From Actinopolymorpha cephalotaxi (GTDB lineage Bacteria; Actinomycetota; Actinomycetes; Propionibacteriales; Actinopolymorphaceae), in assembly GCF_013408535.1 (NCBI RefSeq), contig NZ_JACBZA010000001.1, positions 5,602,850 through 5,666,849 on the forward strand: a stretch of DNA of 64,000 nt. Direction: 5' to 3'. A model generated the notes under the pieces. The model worked only from the letters and a program-made list of their open reading frames with translations, was not told the DNA's origin and searched no databases. Positions within the stretch are counted from its first letter, which is position 1, and every line of letters starts with the position of its first letter. Both the position numbers and the translations under genes were made by a program. This document shows, one piece after another, positions 7,730-16,160 of this stretch.

Positions 7730-8290
7730 TCAGACGCCGGTGACCCCGTCGATGCGTTCCCGCAGCAGGTCGGCGTGGCCGTTGTGCCGGGCGTACTCCT
7801 CGATCATGTGCACGTAGACCCAGCGCAGCGAGGGTGCGATGCGCTCGCCGCCACGGATCCCGGTGCCGAGCGAGTCCAGGCTCGGCTGCTCAGCCGCGAC
7901 CCGGCGGCTGTGGGCGACCTCGGCGTGCAGGCGCGCCAGGACGGTGGCCGCGTCGACCTCCTTCACGTCGTCGACGTCGATGTCCTTCACGTCGTCGACA
8001 TCGTCGTCCGTACGGACGTCGGGGCTGTCTGTCGCCGGCGTGCCTGCGGGCGCGAACGCCGACCGGAACCAGTTCCGCTCGACGCCGGTCAGGTGACCGA
8101 GCAGCCCCAGCAGGCTGAGCGAGGACGGCGGCACCGACCGGGTCCTGAGCTGGTCCTCGGTGAGCCCCTCGCACTTGGTCAGGAGGGTCGCCCGGTGAAA
8201 CTCCAACCAGGACTCGAGCATCGCCCGTTCCCCTGCCGCGACGGGCGGATCCTCACGTACGACTTCCCCCGCGAACTCCGGCTCGCTCAC
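7730..8290 (-). CDS. DinB-family (DUF664) protein
   Basis: A 186-residue four-helix DinB/DUF664 protein with LEFHRATLLTKCEGLTEDQL, SLLGLLGHLTGVERNWFRSAF and the C-terminal VYVHMIEEYARHNGHADLL. The His residues of these three segments normally bind a divalent metal. Actinobacterial members are thought to be thiol-S-transferases that use mycothiol; this is family knowledge only. Between helices lies a low-complexity acidic insert made of an 8-residue repeat, encoded by two 17-bp identical blocks 24 bp apart (7959-7975 and 7983-7999). Confidence 0.85.
   Translation of the reverse strand: MSEPEFAGEVVREDPPVAAGERAMLESWLEFHRATLLTKCEGLTEDQLRTRSVPPSSLSLLGLLGHLTGVERNWFRSAFAPAGTPATDSPDVRTDDDVDDVKDIDVDDVKEVDAATVLARLHAEVAHSRRVAAEQPSLDSLGTGIRGGERIAPSLRWVYVHMIEEYARHNGHADLLRERIDGVTGV
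7959..7999. repeat. Direct repeat coding for an acidic octapeptide
   Basis: TCCTTCACGTCGTCGAC is found at 7959 and again at 7983, inside the DinB gene. The 24-bp step keeps the frame and yields a doubled DVDDVK unit. It looks like a recent in-frame tandem duplication. Confidence 0.75.
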
Positions 8291-8305
8291 CCGGACAGCC
8301 TAGGA

Positions 8306-8332
8306 CAAACGAGGAGTTTTGCGTCTCGTTTG
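8306..8332. promoter_or_regulatory. 8-bp inverted repeat between DinB and LCP genes
   Basis: CAAACGAG at 8306-8313 is matched by CTCGTTTG at 8325-8332 with an 11-base loop. It lies in the 156-bp divergent spacer between the DinB gene and the LCP gene. It could be an operator with half-sites 19 bp apart, or a weak hairpin. Confidence 0.4.
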
Positions 8333-8446
8333 CCGGCCCTTTGTGAGTGTCGAAGGTGCTGCCATCCGGCGACGCACAGGCCACTCACAACATTGCCGCC
8401 TAGATTGCCACCGCGCACACCCGGCATCAGGCGGAAGGGATCAGGC

Positions 8447-9907
8447 ATGGATGGTGGAGCTCGGGCGGATCGCTCGTCCCGTGCACCCCGTCGGCGCCGG
8501 GCTCTCCGGCTGACCGCGCTGGTCCTCGCCGTCGTACTGGTGATCATCGCCGTGGTAGCCGGATTCGCCCTGTCGCGGTTGAGCGGGAACGTCAGCACCT
8601 TCGATGCACGTGGCCTCGCCATGCACCGACCGCCACCGCAGAAGGCGAACACCGCCGGGGACACACCGGAGAACGTGCTCCTACTCGGATCCGATACACG
8701 CGCGGGAGCCGGAAACCGCACCCTCGGCGGCGGAGGCGCGGCGATCGGGCGTTCGGACACGGCCATCCTGGTGCACGTGTACGCGGACCACCGGCACGCG
8801 GTGGCCGTGTCGATTCCGCGGGACACCCTCGTCGACATCCCGCACTGCCGCCTGCCCGACGGCACGTGGTCCTCACCGCAGTCACAGACGATGTTCAACT
8901 CCGCCTTCACGATGGGACTCACCGTCGCCGGCAACCCGGCGTGCACCCAGAACACCGTCGAGAAGCTGACCGGGATGCGGGTCGACCACACGATCGTCGT
9001 CGACTTCGAAGGATTCGCCGCCATCACGAAGGCGGTCGGCGGGGTTCGCGTCTGCGTGCCCAACAACGTGTACGCCGGCGATCTGAACCCGAATCTCGGT
9101 CGTCGCGGCAAGCTGGTTCTCGGCAAGGGCATACGGACGGTCTCGGGGCGTACCGCGCTGGACTACGTGCGGGTCCGCCACGGCATCGGCGACGGATCCG
9201 ACATCGGCCGGATCAAACGCCAGCAGGCGTTCCTTGCCAGCCTCGCCGCGAAGGTCCGCGCGACCGAGTTCGATCCCACCAAACTGGCACCGCTGGCGGA
9301 TGCGGCCTCCAAGGCCCTCACCGTCGATCCCGACCTGGGGTCGGCGACGAAGCTGCTCACCTTCGCCCTGTCGATGCGCAACCTCGGCTTGCACGACATC
9401 AGGTTCGTCACCGTGCCGTGGCAGTTCGAAGGTTCCCACGTCCGGATGGTCCAGCCCGACGCCGAGCAGCTCTGGTCCGCGCTGCGGGCCGATCGGCCCT
9501 TGGATGCCGGCGGTGACAACGGCGGCACGAACACCGGTCACGGCATCACGATCTCGGTCTTCAACGGCACCAGGACTTCGGGGCTCGCCGCTGCGGCAGC
9601 AGGCCGGCTTCGAGCGGACGGTTTCAAGGTGACCAGGACCACCAACGCGAAGTCGCAGGACCACGGCGCCACTCTGGTCGAGTACGGCCCTGGCCGGAAG
9701 GCTGACGCGAGCGCCCTCGCCGTAGCCGTCCCGCACGCCCGACTGCAACCGATCACCGGCTCGGGGGTCGACCTCGTGCTCGGCAGCGACTACCGGCCGA
9801 CGTCCACGAAACCGACCGGCACACGCTCCGCCCGCCTGTCGCTTCCGGCCACCCAGACCCGCACCGCCGCGGACGCGGCGTGCTCCGACCTCACCTACGG
9901 GCCGTAA
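8447..9907 (+). CDS. LytR-CpsA-Psr (LCP) family cell-wall ligase
   Basis: A 486-residue membrane-anchored enzyme that likely transfers undecaprenyl-linked glycopolymers to peptidoglycan outside the cell. A basic N-terminal stretch (RAPRRRRALR) precedes one transmembrane helix at about residues 20-43. The LCP domain follows, with NVLLLGSDTRAG, RSDTAILVHVY, AVSIPRDTLVDIP and YVRVRHGIGDGSDIGRIKRQQ, which hold the conserved Asp and Arg residues for the lipid diphosphate. Residues about 366-448 form a LytR_C domain (ITISVFNGTRTSGLA). The ATG is preceded by GGAAGGGA. It stands alone, divergent from the DinB gene. Confidence 0.93.
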   Translation: MDGGARADRSSRAPRRRRALRLTALVLAVVLVIIAVVAGFALSRLSGNVSTFDARGLAMHRPPPQKANTAGDTPENVLLLGSDTRAGAGNRTLGGGGAAIGRSDTAILVHVYADHRHAVAVSIPRDTLVDIPHCRLPDGTWSSPQSQTMFNSAFTMGLTVAGNPACTQNTVEKLTGMRVDHTIVVDFEGFAAITKAVGGVRVCVPNNVYAGDLNPNLGRRGKLVLGKGIRTVSGRTALDYVRVRHGIGDGSDIGRIKRQQAFLASLAAKVRATEFDPTKLAPLADAASKALTVDPDLGSATKLLTFALSMRNLGLHDIRFVTVPWQFEGSHVRMVQPDAEQLWSALRADRPLDAGGDNGGTNTGHGITISVFNGTRTSGLAAAAAGRLRADGFKVTRTTNAKSQDHGATLVEYGPGRKADASALAVAVPHARLQPITGSGVDLVLGSDYRPTSTKPTGTRSARLSLPATQTRTAADAACSDLTYGP

Positions 9908-9938
9908 GCGGCGAAACGTGGCGGGCGTTCGCGGATGC

Positions 9939-10286
9939 TCAGATCCCCGGACCCAGAGCCAGCGCGGCCGCGACCGGGGCCAGATACAGCAGCGGGAACG
10001 GGACGTGGGCGTACGACCGCGCCCGCAGGACCGTGATCACGGCGCCGGTGAAGTAGAGGATCAGGCCGACGCCCGCGGCCACACCGAGGAGCGGGACGAA
10101 CAGGCCGACCACGAGCCCGACCGCTCCGGCCGCCTTGGCCGTGCCCAGCCACGGCCACCAGGACCGGGGGACGCCGTACTCCGACAGCGGCTCCACCACC
10201 CACTTCGCGCGGATGAAGATGGAGAAGGCGGAGAAACCCACCCAGACGGCCGCGAAGAGGGTGACCACGAGATGCGCGACAGACAT
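9939..10286 (-). CDS. DoxX-like membrane protein
   Basis: A 115-residue protein with four hydrophobic helices (VAHLVVTLFAAVWVGFSAF, then about residues 45-66, 68-90 and 98-113). The SEYGVPRSWWPWLGTAKAAGAVGL segment typical of DoxX_2 proteins lies at about residues 36-58. Function is not established for this group; relatives act in thiosulfate oxidation or redox stress. GGGAG upstream of the ATG fixes the start. It is divergent from the GH127 gene. Confidence 0.82.
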   Translation of the reverse strand: MSVAHLVVTLFAAVWVGFSAFSIFIRAKWVVEPLSEYGVPRSWWPWLGTAKAAGAVGLVVGLFVPLLGVAAGVGLILYFTGAVITVLRARSYAHVPFPLLYLAPVAAALALGPGI

Positions 10287-10433
10287 GGAAGCCGCTCCCT
10301 TCCAGCGAGGTTGCCGCGGCCGGCCAGGTCCTGGCCGGTCCCGACCACGTGGACACCGGTCGGCAGGCACCTGTGACGTTGCTCTGGGAGACTGACGGAG
10401 ATCGCCGATCCTTGATCACGCTCGGGAGTCCTC

Positions 10434-12509
10434 ATGGCCGCACTGCCACACGCCCGGTACGAGCCCGTCCGGCTGGCCGGGGTCCGGCCTCAGGGCTGGC
10501 TGCTGGAGTTCCTCCGCCGCCAGTGCGCCGGGATCACCGGCAACCCGCAGGCCAGCGGCTATCCCCTGGACCACACCTTCTGGGACGACCCGTCCCGGCT
10601 GCCCGACGTGGCCGACCCGGCGATGGCCTGGTGGCCGTACGAACAGACGGCGTACTGGGTGGACGGCGCGCTCAAGGCGGGCTTCCTGGCAGGTGAGGAG
10701 TCGGTACGCAAGCTCGCGGTGGCCCAGGTCGAGGACGCCATCGCGAACGCCGCACCGGACGGCTTCATCGGCCCGGAGATGTTCCGCGACGCCCACCGGT
10801 GGGCGTACCTCGTCTTCTTCCGTGCCGTGCTCACGCAGTACGCCATCACCGGCGACCAGCGGCTGATCGACGCGCTGGTCCGCCACTACCGCAGTACGCC
10901 CCACCCGATGGGCTTCGCGCGGGACGTGTCCGGGGTGGAGATCCTGCTGGCGCTGTACGCCGAGACCGGTGAGCCCGACCTGCTGGAGAGGGCGACCGAC
11001 CTGTACGCGCGGTTCAACGCCCAGGACAGCGAGCACGGTCGCGACTACACCCTGGCCGGCATGCGTTCGGACCGGCCGGTCACCACGCACGGCGTGTCGT
11101 TCAACGAACTCGCCAAGCTCGGCGCCCTGATGTACGCCGCCACCGGTGACCGGGAGAGCCTGGACGCGACCGTGCACGCGTACGCCAAGGTGGAACGCGA
11201 CCACCTGCTGGCCGACGGGCTGCACTCCGGCGCGGAGGCGATGAGCGGCAACGGGCCGCTGGAGTCGCACGAGACCTGCACCATCGCCGACCACACCTGG
11301 TCGCTGGGTCACCTGCTGCAGATCACCGGCGACGCACGCTACGCCGACCGGCTCGAACGCGTTGTTTTCAACGCACTTCCCGGTGCGGTGACGAAGGACT
11401 TCACCGCGCTGCAGTACTTCTCCTGCGCCAACCAGATGATCGCCACCAGCACCAGCAACCACAACCCGATGTCGCGCGGCGACAACCGGATGTCCTTCCG
11501 CCCCGGTCATCCGGTGCAGTGCTGCACCGGAAACGTCCAGCGGGCGTTGCCGAACTACGTCGAACGCATGTGGATGAGAGGTCCGGGCGGGGGCGAGGAC
11601 GGCCACGGCGAGGAGATCGTCGCCGCGTTGTTCGGCCCGAGCCGGATCGAGGTGCCGCTTGCCGGCACGACGGTGACGATCGAGGAACAGACGCGGTATC
11701 CCTTCGAGCCCGGCGTTTCGTTCACCGTGACCCCGGAACGCGCCGCCCGCTTCACGTTCACGGTACGCATTCCGGAGTGGTGTCAAGCGCCGGTTGTCAC
11801 CGTCGGTGGTGAGCCTGTCGACCAGGCTCCCGTCCCGGGCACCTTCTGCCGAATCGAACGCGAGTGGCATCCAGGCGACCGGGTCGAGGTGCGGCTGCCC
11901 TTCCCGCTGACGTCGCGGCGCTGGGCCGACGGCGGGATCAGCCTCGAGCTCGGCCCGTTGACGCTGAGCCTGCCAATCGCCACCACCCTCACCGTCGACA
12001 CCGAGGACGATTGGGAGCGGACCCCGGTGGAGTTCCGGCTGGCCGGACCGCAGCGCCGGCTGCCCGACTTCCCCGCCTACACGCTCGTACCGGAAGGTGA
12101 GTGGGCGTACGCGCTGGCCGTCGACGAGACGAACCTCGCCGACGCCGCCGAGGTGGTGTGGACGGACACCTATGACACCGATGACACCGACGGCACCCGC
12201 GCGTTCCCGCTGGACGTCGAGACTCCGGCCGTACGGGTCAGCGTGCCGGCCCGGCGCGTACGCGACTGGACTCTGGCCGAGACCGACCGGGTGAGCCGGC
12301 TGCTGCCGTCGTTCGAGAACGGCCGGTTCCGGATGGTCGAGCACGAGGTCGAGGGCCGGTTCACCCTGACACCGCCGCTGCCCGCGCCGGACACCCTCGC
12401 CGAACGCCTCGCGGACGAGACCGAGCGGATCGAGCTCGTGCCGTACGGCAACACTCTGCTGCGGCTCACGGTCTTCCCGTCAGCCGAGCCGGAGACGTCA
12501 GCGCGGTAG
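10434..12509 (+). CDS. GH127 beta-L-arabinofuranosidase (DUF1680)
   Basis: A 691-residue intracellular glycoside hydrolase (no signal peptide) that should release L-arabinofuranose from short beta-linked arabinosides. Residues 1-400 hold the (alpha/alpha)6 barrel and the rest beta-sandwich domains. The zinc-thiolate site of GH127 is visible: E280 and C282 in SHETC, and C363-C364 in HPVQCCTGN. By analogy with HypBA1 of Bifidobacterium, the first Cys of the pair is the catalytic nucleophile. The length is close to HypBA1. No transporter or other glycan gene is adjacent. The last 12 bases overlap the convergent GNAT gene. Confidence 0.92.
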   Translation: MAALPHARYEPVRLAGVRPQGWLLEFLRRQCAGITGNPQASGYPLDHTFWDDPSRLPDVADPAMAWWPYEQTAYWVDGALKAGFLAGEESVRKLAVAQVEDAIANAAPDGFIGPEMFRDAHRWAYLVFFRAVLTQYAITGDQRLIDALVRHYRSTPHPMGFARDVSGVEILLALYAETGEPDLLERATDLYARFNAQDSEHGRDYTLAGMRSDRPVTTHGVSFNELAKLGALMYAATGDRESLDATVHAYAKVERDHLLADGLHSGAEAMSGNGPLESHETCTIADHTWSLGHLLQITGDARYADRLERVVFNALPGAVTKDFTALQYFSCANQMIATSTSNHNPMSRGDNRMSFRPGHPVQCCTGNVQRALPNYVERMWMRGPGGGEDGHGEEIVAALFGPSRIEVPLAGTTVTIEEQTRYPFEPGVSFTVTPERAARFTFTVRIPEWCQAPVVTVGGEPVDQAPVPGTFCRIEREWHPGDRVEVRLPFPLTSRRWADGGISLELGPLTLSLPIATTLTVDTEDDWERTPVEFRLAGPQRRLPDFPAYTLVPEGEWAYALAVDETNLADAAEVVWTDTYDTDDTDGTRAFPLDVETPAVRVSVPARRVRDWTLAETDRVSRLLPSFENGRFRMVEHEVEGRFTLTPPLPAPDTLAERLADETERIELVPYGNTLLRLTVFPSAEPETSAR

Positions 12510-13109
12510 CTGGGTCATCACCCAGATGGGCAACGGCTCGTCGACCGTGTGTGTGACCTGCCAGCCTGCACGGCGGTACATCTCGACGTTGGCGGGGTTG
12601 CTGGTCTCCAGAACCGCCGGGAGGCCGTCGGCGGCGGCGCGCCGCAGGCCGGCGTTCATGACGGCGTGGCCGAACCCTCGGCCCGCGCTGTCGGGGTGGG
12701 TGCCCAGGACACCGAGATACCAGAACGGCGTGGTCGGCAACGCCACGTGCACGGCCTCGTCGTAGGTGCGTACGCGTGCCCACACGTCGGCCGGCAACCG
12801 CGCCTCGAGATTGTCGCCGGCCTGGTCGCCGGACTCGTCGCCGGCTGTGCCGAGCGGGTCGGCCGGGCCGGTTCCGATCGACGGGGGCTGCCACATCGCG
12901 ACCGAGGCGCCGCCGATCGTCCAGATCGTCCGACTGTGCACGCGCCGGTCGAAGAGGTCTCCGAAGAAGGCCCCCGCGTACGTCGGATAGGTGTCCTCGT
13001 CCGGAAACAGGTACCGCAGTACCGGGTCGCCGGAAAACGCGGCGACCAGCGAACCGATCACCCGGTCACGGTCGGCCGGGGTGGCGACGGCGATCTCGAC
13101 TGTTGTCAC
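12498..13109 (-). CDS. GNAT-family N-acetyltransferase
   Basis: A 203-residue acetyltransferase. It has ATPADRDRVIGSLVAAFSGDP, a FPDEDTYPTYAGAFF segment and the acetyl-CoA loop GTHPDSAGRGFGHAVMNAG, followed by LETSNPANVEMYRRAGWQV. The start is uncertain: the GTG at 13109 gives the most natural N terminus, but an in-frame ATG at 13136 is also possible. An acidic stretch (DESGDQAGD) inserts between strands. The substrate is unknown. Confidence 0.85.
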   Translation of the reverse strand: MTTVEIAVATPADRDRVIGSLVAAFSGDPVLRYLFPDEDTYPTYAGAFFGDLFDRRVHSRTIWTIGGASVAMWQPPSIGTGPADPLGTAGDESGDQAGDNLEARLPADVWARVRTYDEAVHVALPTTPFWYLGVLGTHPDSAGRGFGHAVMNAGLRRAAADGLPAVLETSNPANVEMYRRAGWQVTHTVDEPLPIWVMTQLPR

Positions 13110-13221
13110 CTGTCGACCGTACCGGCCACGAACCATCCGCCCCGCACGGCGGGCTCGAACCTCCCGACCCCTGATCACCCGCCTCTTGACCGACCGCGGC
13201 CGGGGTGGTCTGCTTGCCCGC

Positions 13222-13629
13222 ATGCTGCGCGGACGGGCAACCCCGGATCCCTCGGCCGATCCGGCGAAGAGGAGTGACTACTGGGGTGTCGTGCTGGGCG
13301 CACCCGATCCCCAGGTGCTCGGCACCTTCTACGCCGCGGTGCTGGGCTGGGAGATCAAGGGGGACGAGCCGAACTGGGTGACGCTCTACCCCGGTGAGGG
13401 CGTGGCCTATCTCGCCATCCAGCGCGAGCCCGACTACGTGCCGCCGGTGTGGCCGGGCGCGCCCGGTCAGCAGCAGATGATGTCGCACCTGGACATCGAG
13501 GTGCAGGACCTCAAGGCGGCCGTGGAACACGCGGTCGAACTCGGCGCGGTCGTCGCGGGCTTCCAGCCGCAGGACAACGTTCGCGTGATGCTCGACCCCG
13601 CGGGCCACCCGTTCTGCCTCTACTCCTGA
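13222..13629 (+). CDS. VOC-family (glyoxalase_6-like) protein
   Basis: A 135-residue VOC domain with VVLGAPDPQVLGTFYAAVLG, PNWVTLYPGEG, PPVWPGAPGQQQMMSHLDIEV and the end VMLDPAGHPFCLYS. It is paralogous to the gene at 2906. The ATG at 13222 is in frame after a short basic lead. The last 10 bases overlap the convergent small membrane protein. Substrate unknown; resistance-type binding or glyoxalase activity are both possible for the family. Confidence 0.88.
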   Translation: MLRGRATPDPSADPAKRSDYWGVVLGAPDPQVLGTFYAAVLGWEIKGDEPNWVTLYPGEGVAYLAIQREPDYVPPVWPGAPGQQQMMSHLDIEVQDLKAAVEHAVELGAVVAGFQPQDNVRVMLDPAGHPFCLYS

Positions 13630-13889
13630 TACTCCCTCGACTCCTGACGCTCCTGACCCTGCCTCGGCCGGGCCTTCCCCCGGCGTACGGTCAGCAGTGC
13701 CAGCCCTGCGAGGAACGCCACCACGCCGACGGCGAGCCAGACCGGCGACCCGCCAACCAGCGGTTGACAGTCGGCGACGCACAGTACGGGCTTGATGCGG
13801 ACGAGATCGGCTCCCTGCAACACCCACAGGGCGCCGAGCGCGACAAGAACCGCACCCACCAGCATCCGCGCGATCCTGCGTACGTTCAC
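13620..13889 (-). CDS. Small two-helix membrane protein
   Basis: An 89-residue protein with hydrophobic segments at about residues 9-27 (MLVGAVLVALGALWVLQGA) and 48-67 (PVWLAVGVVAFLAGLALLTV). The short loop between them contains two Cys (VLCVADCQP). The tail is charged and rich in Arg, Gln and Glu. No family is recognised with confidence. It is divergent from the MarR gene and shares a 63-bp promoter region. Confidence 0.7.
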   Translation of the reverse strand: MNVRRIARMLVGAVLVALGALWVLQGADLVRIKPVLCVADCQPLVGGSPVWLAVGVVAFLAGLALLTVRRGKARPRQGQERQESREYQE

Positions 13890-13928
13890 GACGACCTCCC
13901 GCCTCTCTCCATCCAGCTGTACTCAGGC

Positions 13929-13949
13929 AACCTTAGAAGGTAACCTTAG
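13929..13949. promoter_or_regulatory. Repeated AACCTTAG motif before the MarR gene
   Basis: AACCTTAG occurs at 13929-13936 and 13942-13949, 13 bp apart. AAGGT-A-ACCTT at 13937-13947 forms a short dyad between them. The motif ends 3 bp before the MarR start codon, overlaps its ribosome binding site, and sits in the divergent spacer to the small membrane protein. Autoregulation by the MarR protein is a reasonable inference. Confidence 0.45.
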
Positions 13950-13952
13950 GAA

Positions 13953-14393
13953 ATGCCAGCAAACGACCCGAGCTCGGATCCGTTCCTGCCGCAGCTCATT
14001 GCCCAGGCGTTCGCCACCCTCATGGACGACCTGCACCGGCACCTGGTGGAGTCCGGCCACGACGACCTGCGGCCCACGCACTACCTGAACGTCTTCCGCT
14101 TCATGGACTGCGACGGCACCCGGCCGACCACGCTGGCCAGGCGCGCCGGGATGACACCGCAGGCGATGGGTGAGCTCGTCACCTACCTCGAACGCCACGA
14201 CTACGTCCGGCGGGTTCCCGACCCGACCGACGGCCGGAGCCGGGTCGTCGTCTACGCCGACCGCGGTACGCAGGCCGCGGAGACCGCGACGAAGTACTTC
14301 GCGGACCTGGAGTCCCGCTGGGTCGAGGTGGTCGGCAAGGGCCGGTTGACAACTGTGAAGTCCGCGCTCGCGCAGATCGTCGGTATGCCGTGA
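13953..14393 (+). CDS. MarR-family transcriptional regulator
   Basis: A 146-residue winged-helix regulator. It shows the dimer helix FLPQLIAQAFATLMDDLHRH, the DNA-binding helices TLARRAGMTPQAMGELVTYLE and the wing DYVRRVPDPTDGRSRVVVY. MarR proteins usually repress their own operon and release DNA when they bind a phenolic or drug ligand. Its stop overlaps the GTG start of the methyltransferase (GTGA), so the two are translationally coupled and probably share control. Confidence 0.92.
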   Translation: MPANDPSSDPFLPQLIAQAFATLMDDLHRHLVESGHDDLRPTHYLNVFRFMDCDGTRPTTLARRAGMTPQAMGELVTYLERHDYVRRVPDPTDGRSRVVVYADRGTQAAETATKYFADLESRWVEVVGKGRLTTVKSALAQIVGMP

Positions 14394-15028
14394 GCAGGTC
14401 GCCCCGAGCCCTCGTCGGCCAGTGGGACCGTCGCGCACCCACGTACGACACGAAGATGGCCGGCGTGGAACGCCGCTATCTCGCCGACAGCCGCCGCTGG
14501 GTCTGCGGTCGCGCCCACGGCCGCACACTCGAGGTCGCCGTCGGCACCGGCGCCAACCTGCGGTACTACCCCGGCAAGGTCGAGTTGACAGCGGTCGACT
14601 GGAGCCCCGCCATGCTCGACGCCGCACGGCAGCGGGCCGACCAGGTTGGGCGAGCCGTCACGTTCCAGCGCGCCGACGCGGGCGCACTGCCCTTCCCCGC
14701 CGCCACTTTCGACACCGTGGTCGTGACCTTCTCCCTGTGTTGCGTACCGGACGAACGCGCCGCGCTGGCCGAGGCGCTCCGCGTGCTCCGGCCGGGCGGA
14801 AGCCTCCTGCTGGCCGACCACGTGGTCTCGTCCTCGTGGTGGTTCCGCGCGGCGCAACGCATGGTGGAGCTGGCCAGCATTCCCCTGCAGGGAGAGCACT
14901 ACACCCGTCGGCCCGCCGCCACCCTTGCCGGACTTGGCGTCGCCATCGAGGAGTCCGAACGCCTCACCCTGGGCGCGATCGAACGCGTGCACGCCCGCAC
15001 GTCGTTCGCCGAACGCCTCCCGAACTGA
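14390..15028 (+). CDS. Class I SAM-dependent methyltransferase
   Basis: A 212-residue Rossmann-fold methyltransferase. Motif I is LEVAVGTGANLRYYP, then VDWSPAMLDAARQRA, ADAGALPFPAATFDTVV and VLRPGGSLLLADHV. It resembles UbiE/Methyltransf_11 proteins that act on small molecules or lipids. Its GTG start overlaps the stop of the MarR gene. The MarR-methyltransferase pairing hints at a ligand that both sense and modify, but this is inference. Confidence 0.9.
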   Translation: MSRSPRALVGQWDRRAPTYDTKMAGVERRYLADSRRWVCGRAHGRTLEVAVGTGANLRYYPGKVELTAVDWSPAMLDAARQRADQVGRAVTFQRADAGALPFPAATFDTVVVTFSLCCVPDERAALAEALRVLRPGGSLLLADHVVSSSWWFRAAQRMVELASIPLQGEHYTRRPAATLAGLGVAIEESERLTLGAIERVHARTSFAERLPN

Positions 15029-15115
15029 CCGCCGTCCGGCATACTTCCCCTGGTCTGGTCGCGCAGTCGATCGGCAGGGAGTCTGCGGAAACACGGCGGG
15101 AAGAGGGAGAGCCAG

Positions 15116-16102
15116 GTGACCGATGCCACGGACGCAGCGCACGCTGCCGACGCGGACGTCGGCGACGCCGCCCGCCTCGTCCCCGCCGGCCTGGCGGAGC
15201 GGATCCGGACCTACTACCCGGCAGGTGCCGCCTGGCTGGAGGAACTCCCCCGACTGATCGCGACCTGTGCCCGCAGGTGGGACCTCACCCTGCTGCCCGC
15301 GTTCGAGCCGGGCGGCGACTCGAGCTGGACCGCTCCGGTGCGGCTGGCGGACGGCGACCTGGCGGTGCTCCAGCTCACCGTGCCGATGCCTGTCACCAGC
15401 GACCACCTCACGGCCCTGAAGGCGTGGGCCGGCCGGGGTGCCGTACGCCTGTTCGCCCATGACGCGGCGATCGGGGCCACGCTGATGGAGTGCTGCGTGC
15501 CAGGCACCCACGCGGAGCATCTCTCGCCGGAAGCCGCCGACGACGTCGCGGTGGCGGTCCTGCCGCAGCTGTGGTCCGCCGACGTGTCCGGCCTGCCCGA
15601 GCTGCCTGAGCCGTCTGGTTCCGACGGCCTGTCCGGTCCCGACGGCCTGGAGTCCCTGGACATCGCGGCCACCACCCGTGCCCGAGTGGTGGAGGGCCGC
15701 GCTGAGCAGTTCGGCGACGTCGTCGACACCGGACCGTTTCGCGAGGCAGCGCGGCTGTTCGCCTCGCTGCCGGCGTCCTCGGATCGTTCGGTGCTGCTGC
15801 ACGGCGACTTCCACCGGCGCAACGTCGTACTCTCCCAGCGCGGCTGGCTGGCGATCGACCCGCTCGCCATGGTCGGCGATCCGTCGTACGACGCCGGGTT
15901 GTTTCTTCAGCACGACATGGACGGCGCCGTCACACCCGCCCGGGTCGACGCCCTGGCCGACCGGCTCGAACTCGACCGCGAGCTGACCCGGAAGTGGCTG
16001 TTCGCCCTCGGAGTCCAGGGCGCGTCCTGGCACCTGTCGATCGGCGACAAAGCCACCCACGACACGATCGTCGCCACCGCGCTCACCCTCTGGACGGCTT
16101 GA
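15116..16102 (+). CDS. Streptomycin 6-kinase-like aminoglycoside phosphotransferase (APH(6) family)
   Basis: A 328-residue kinase of the APH(6)/hydroxyurea phosphotransferase family. LLPAFEPGGDSSWTAPV is the nucleotide-binding strand, then MECCVPGTHAEHL, the catalytic loop VLLHGDFHRRNVVLS (near residue 226) and the metal site LAIDPLAMVGDPSYDAGLFL. Family members inactivate streptomycin by 6-phosphorylation, but many actinobacterial copies have no tested substrate. A low-complexity doublet (GSDGLSGPDGLES) inserts near residue 170. The GTG start follows GGGAGAGCCAG. Its 3' end overlaps a VOC remnant on the other strand. Confidence 0.85.
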   Translation: MTDATDAAHAADADVGDAARLVPAGLAERIRTYYPAGAAWLEELPRLIATCARRWDLTLLPAFEPGGDSSWTAPVRLADGDLAVLQLTVPMPVTSDHLTALKAWAGRGAVRLFAHDAAIGATLMECCVPGTHAEHLSPEAADDVAVAVLPQLWSADVSGLPELPEPSGSDGLSGPDGLESLDIAATTRARVVEGRAEQFGDVVDTGPFREAARLFASLPASSDRSVLLHGDFHRRNVVLSQRGWLAIDPLAMVGDPSYDAGLFLQHDMDGAVTPARVDALADRLELDRELTRKWLFALGVQGASWHLSIGDKATHDTIVATALTLWTA

Positions 16103-16160
16103 CGAATACACAGAACTCGTTGCCCTCCGGGTCAGCGGGAACCGCCCACCGCATCAGTTC
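16083..16160 (-). pseudogene. C-terminal remnant of a VOC-family protein
   Basis: Read leftward from 16160 the frame gives ELMRWAVPADPEGNEFCVF followed by VKPSRG and a stop at 16083. ADPEGNEFCVF is the standard end of glyoxalase_6-type VOC proteins. No VOC sequence continues upstream, because the TmrB-like gene occupies that space. The remnant overlaps the last 20 bases of the streptomycin-kinase-like gene and the stop region of the TmrB-like gene. It marks an old deletion or recombination junction. Confidence 0.6.

Noticed and set aside
10416-12344. 642-codon open frame on the minus strand
   Set aside because: It is the antisense shadow of the GH127 gene; high GC keeps it open and the peptide is a Gly/Val/Arg/Gln mixture with no domain.
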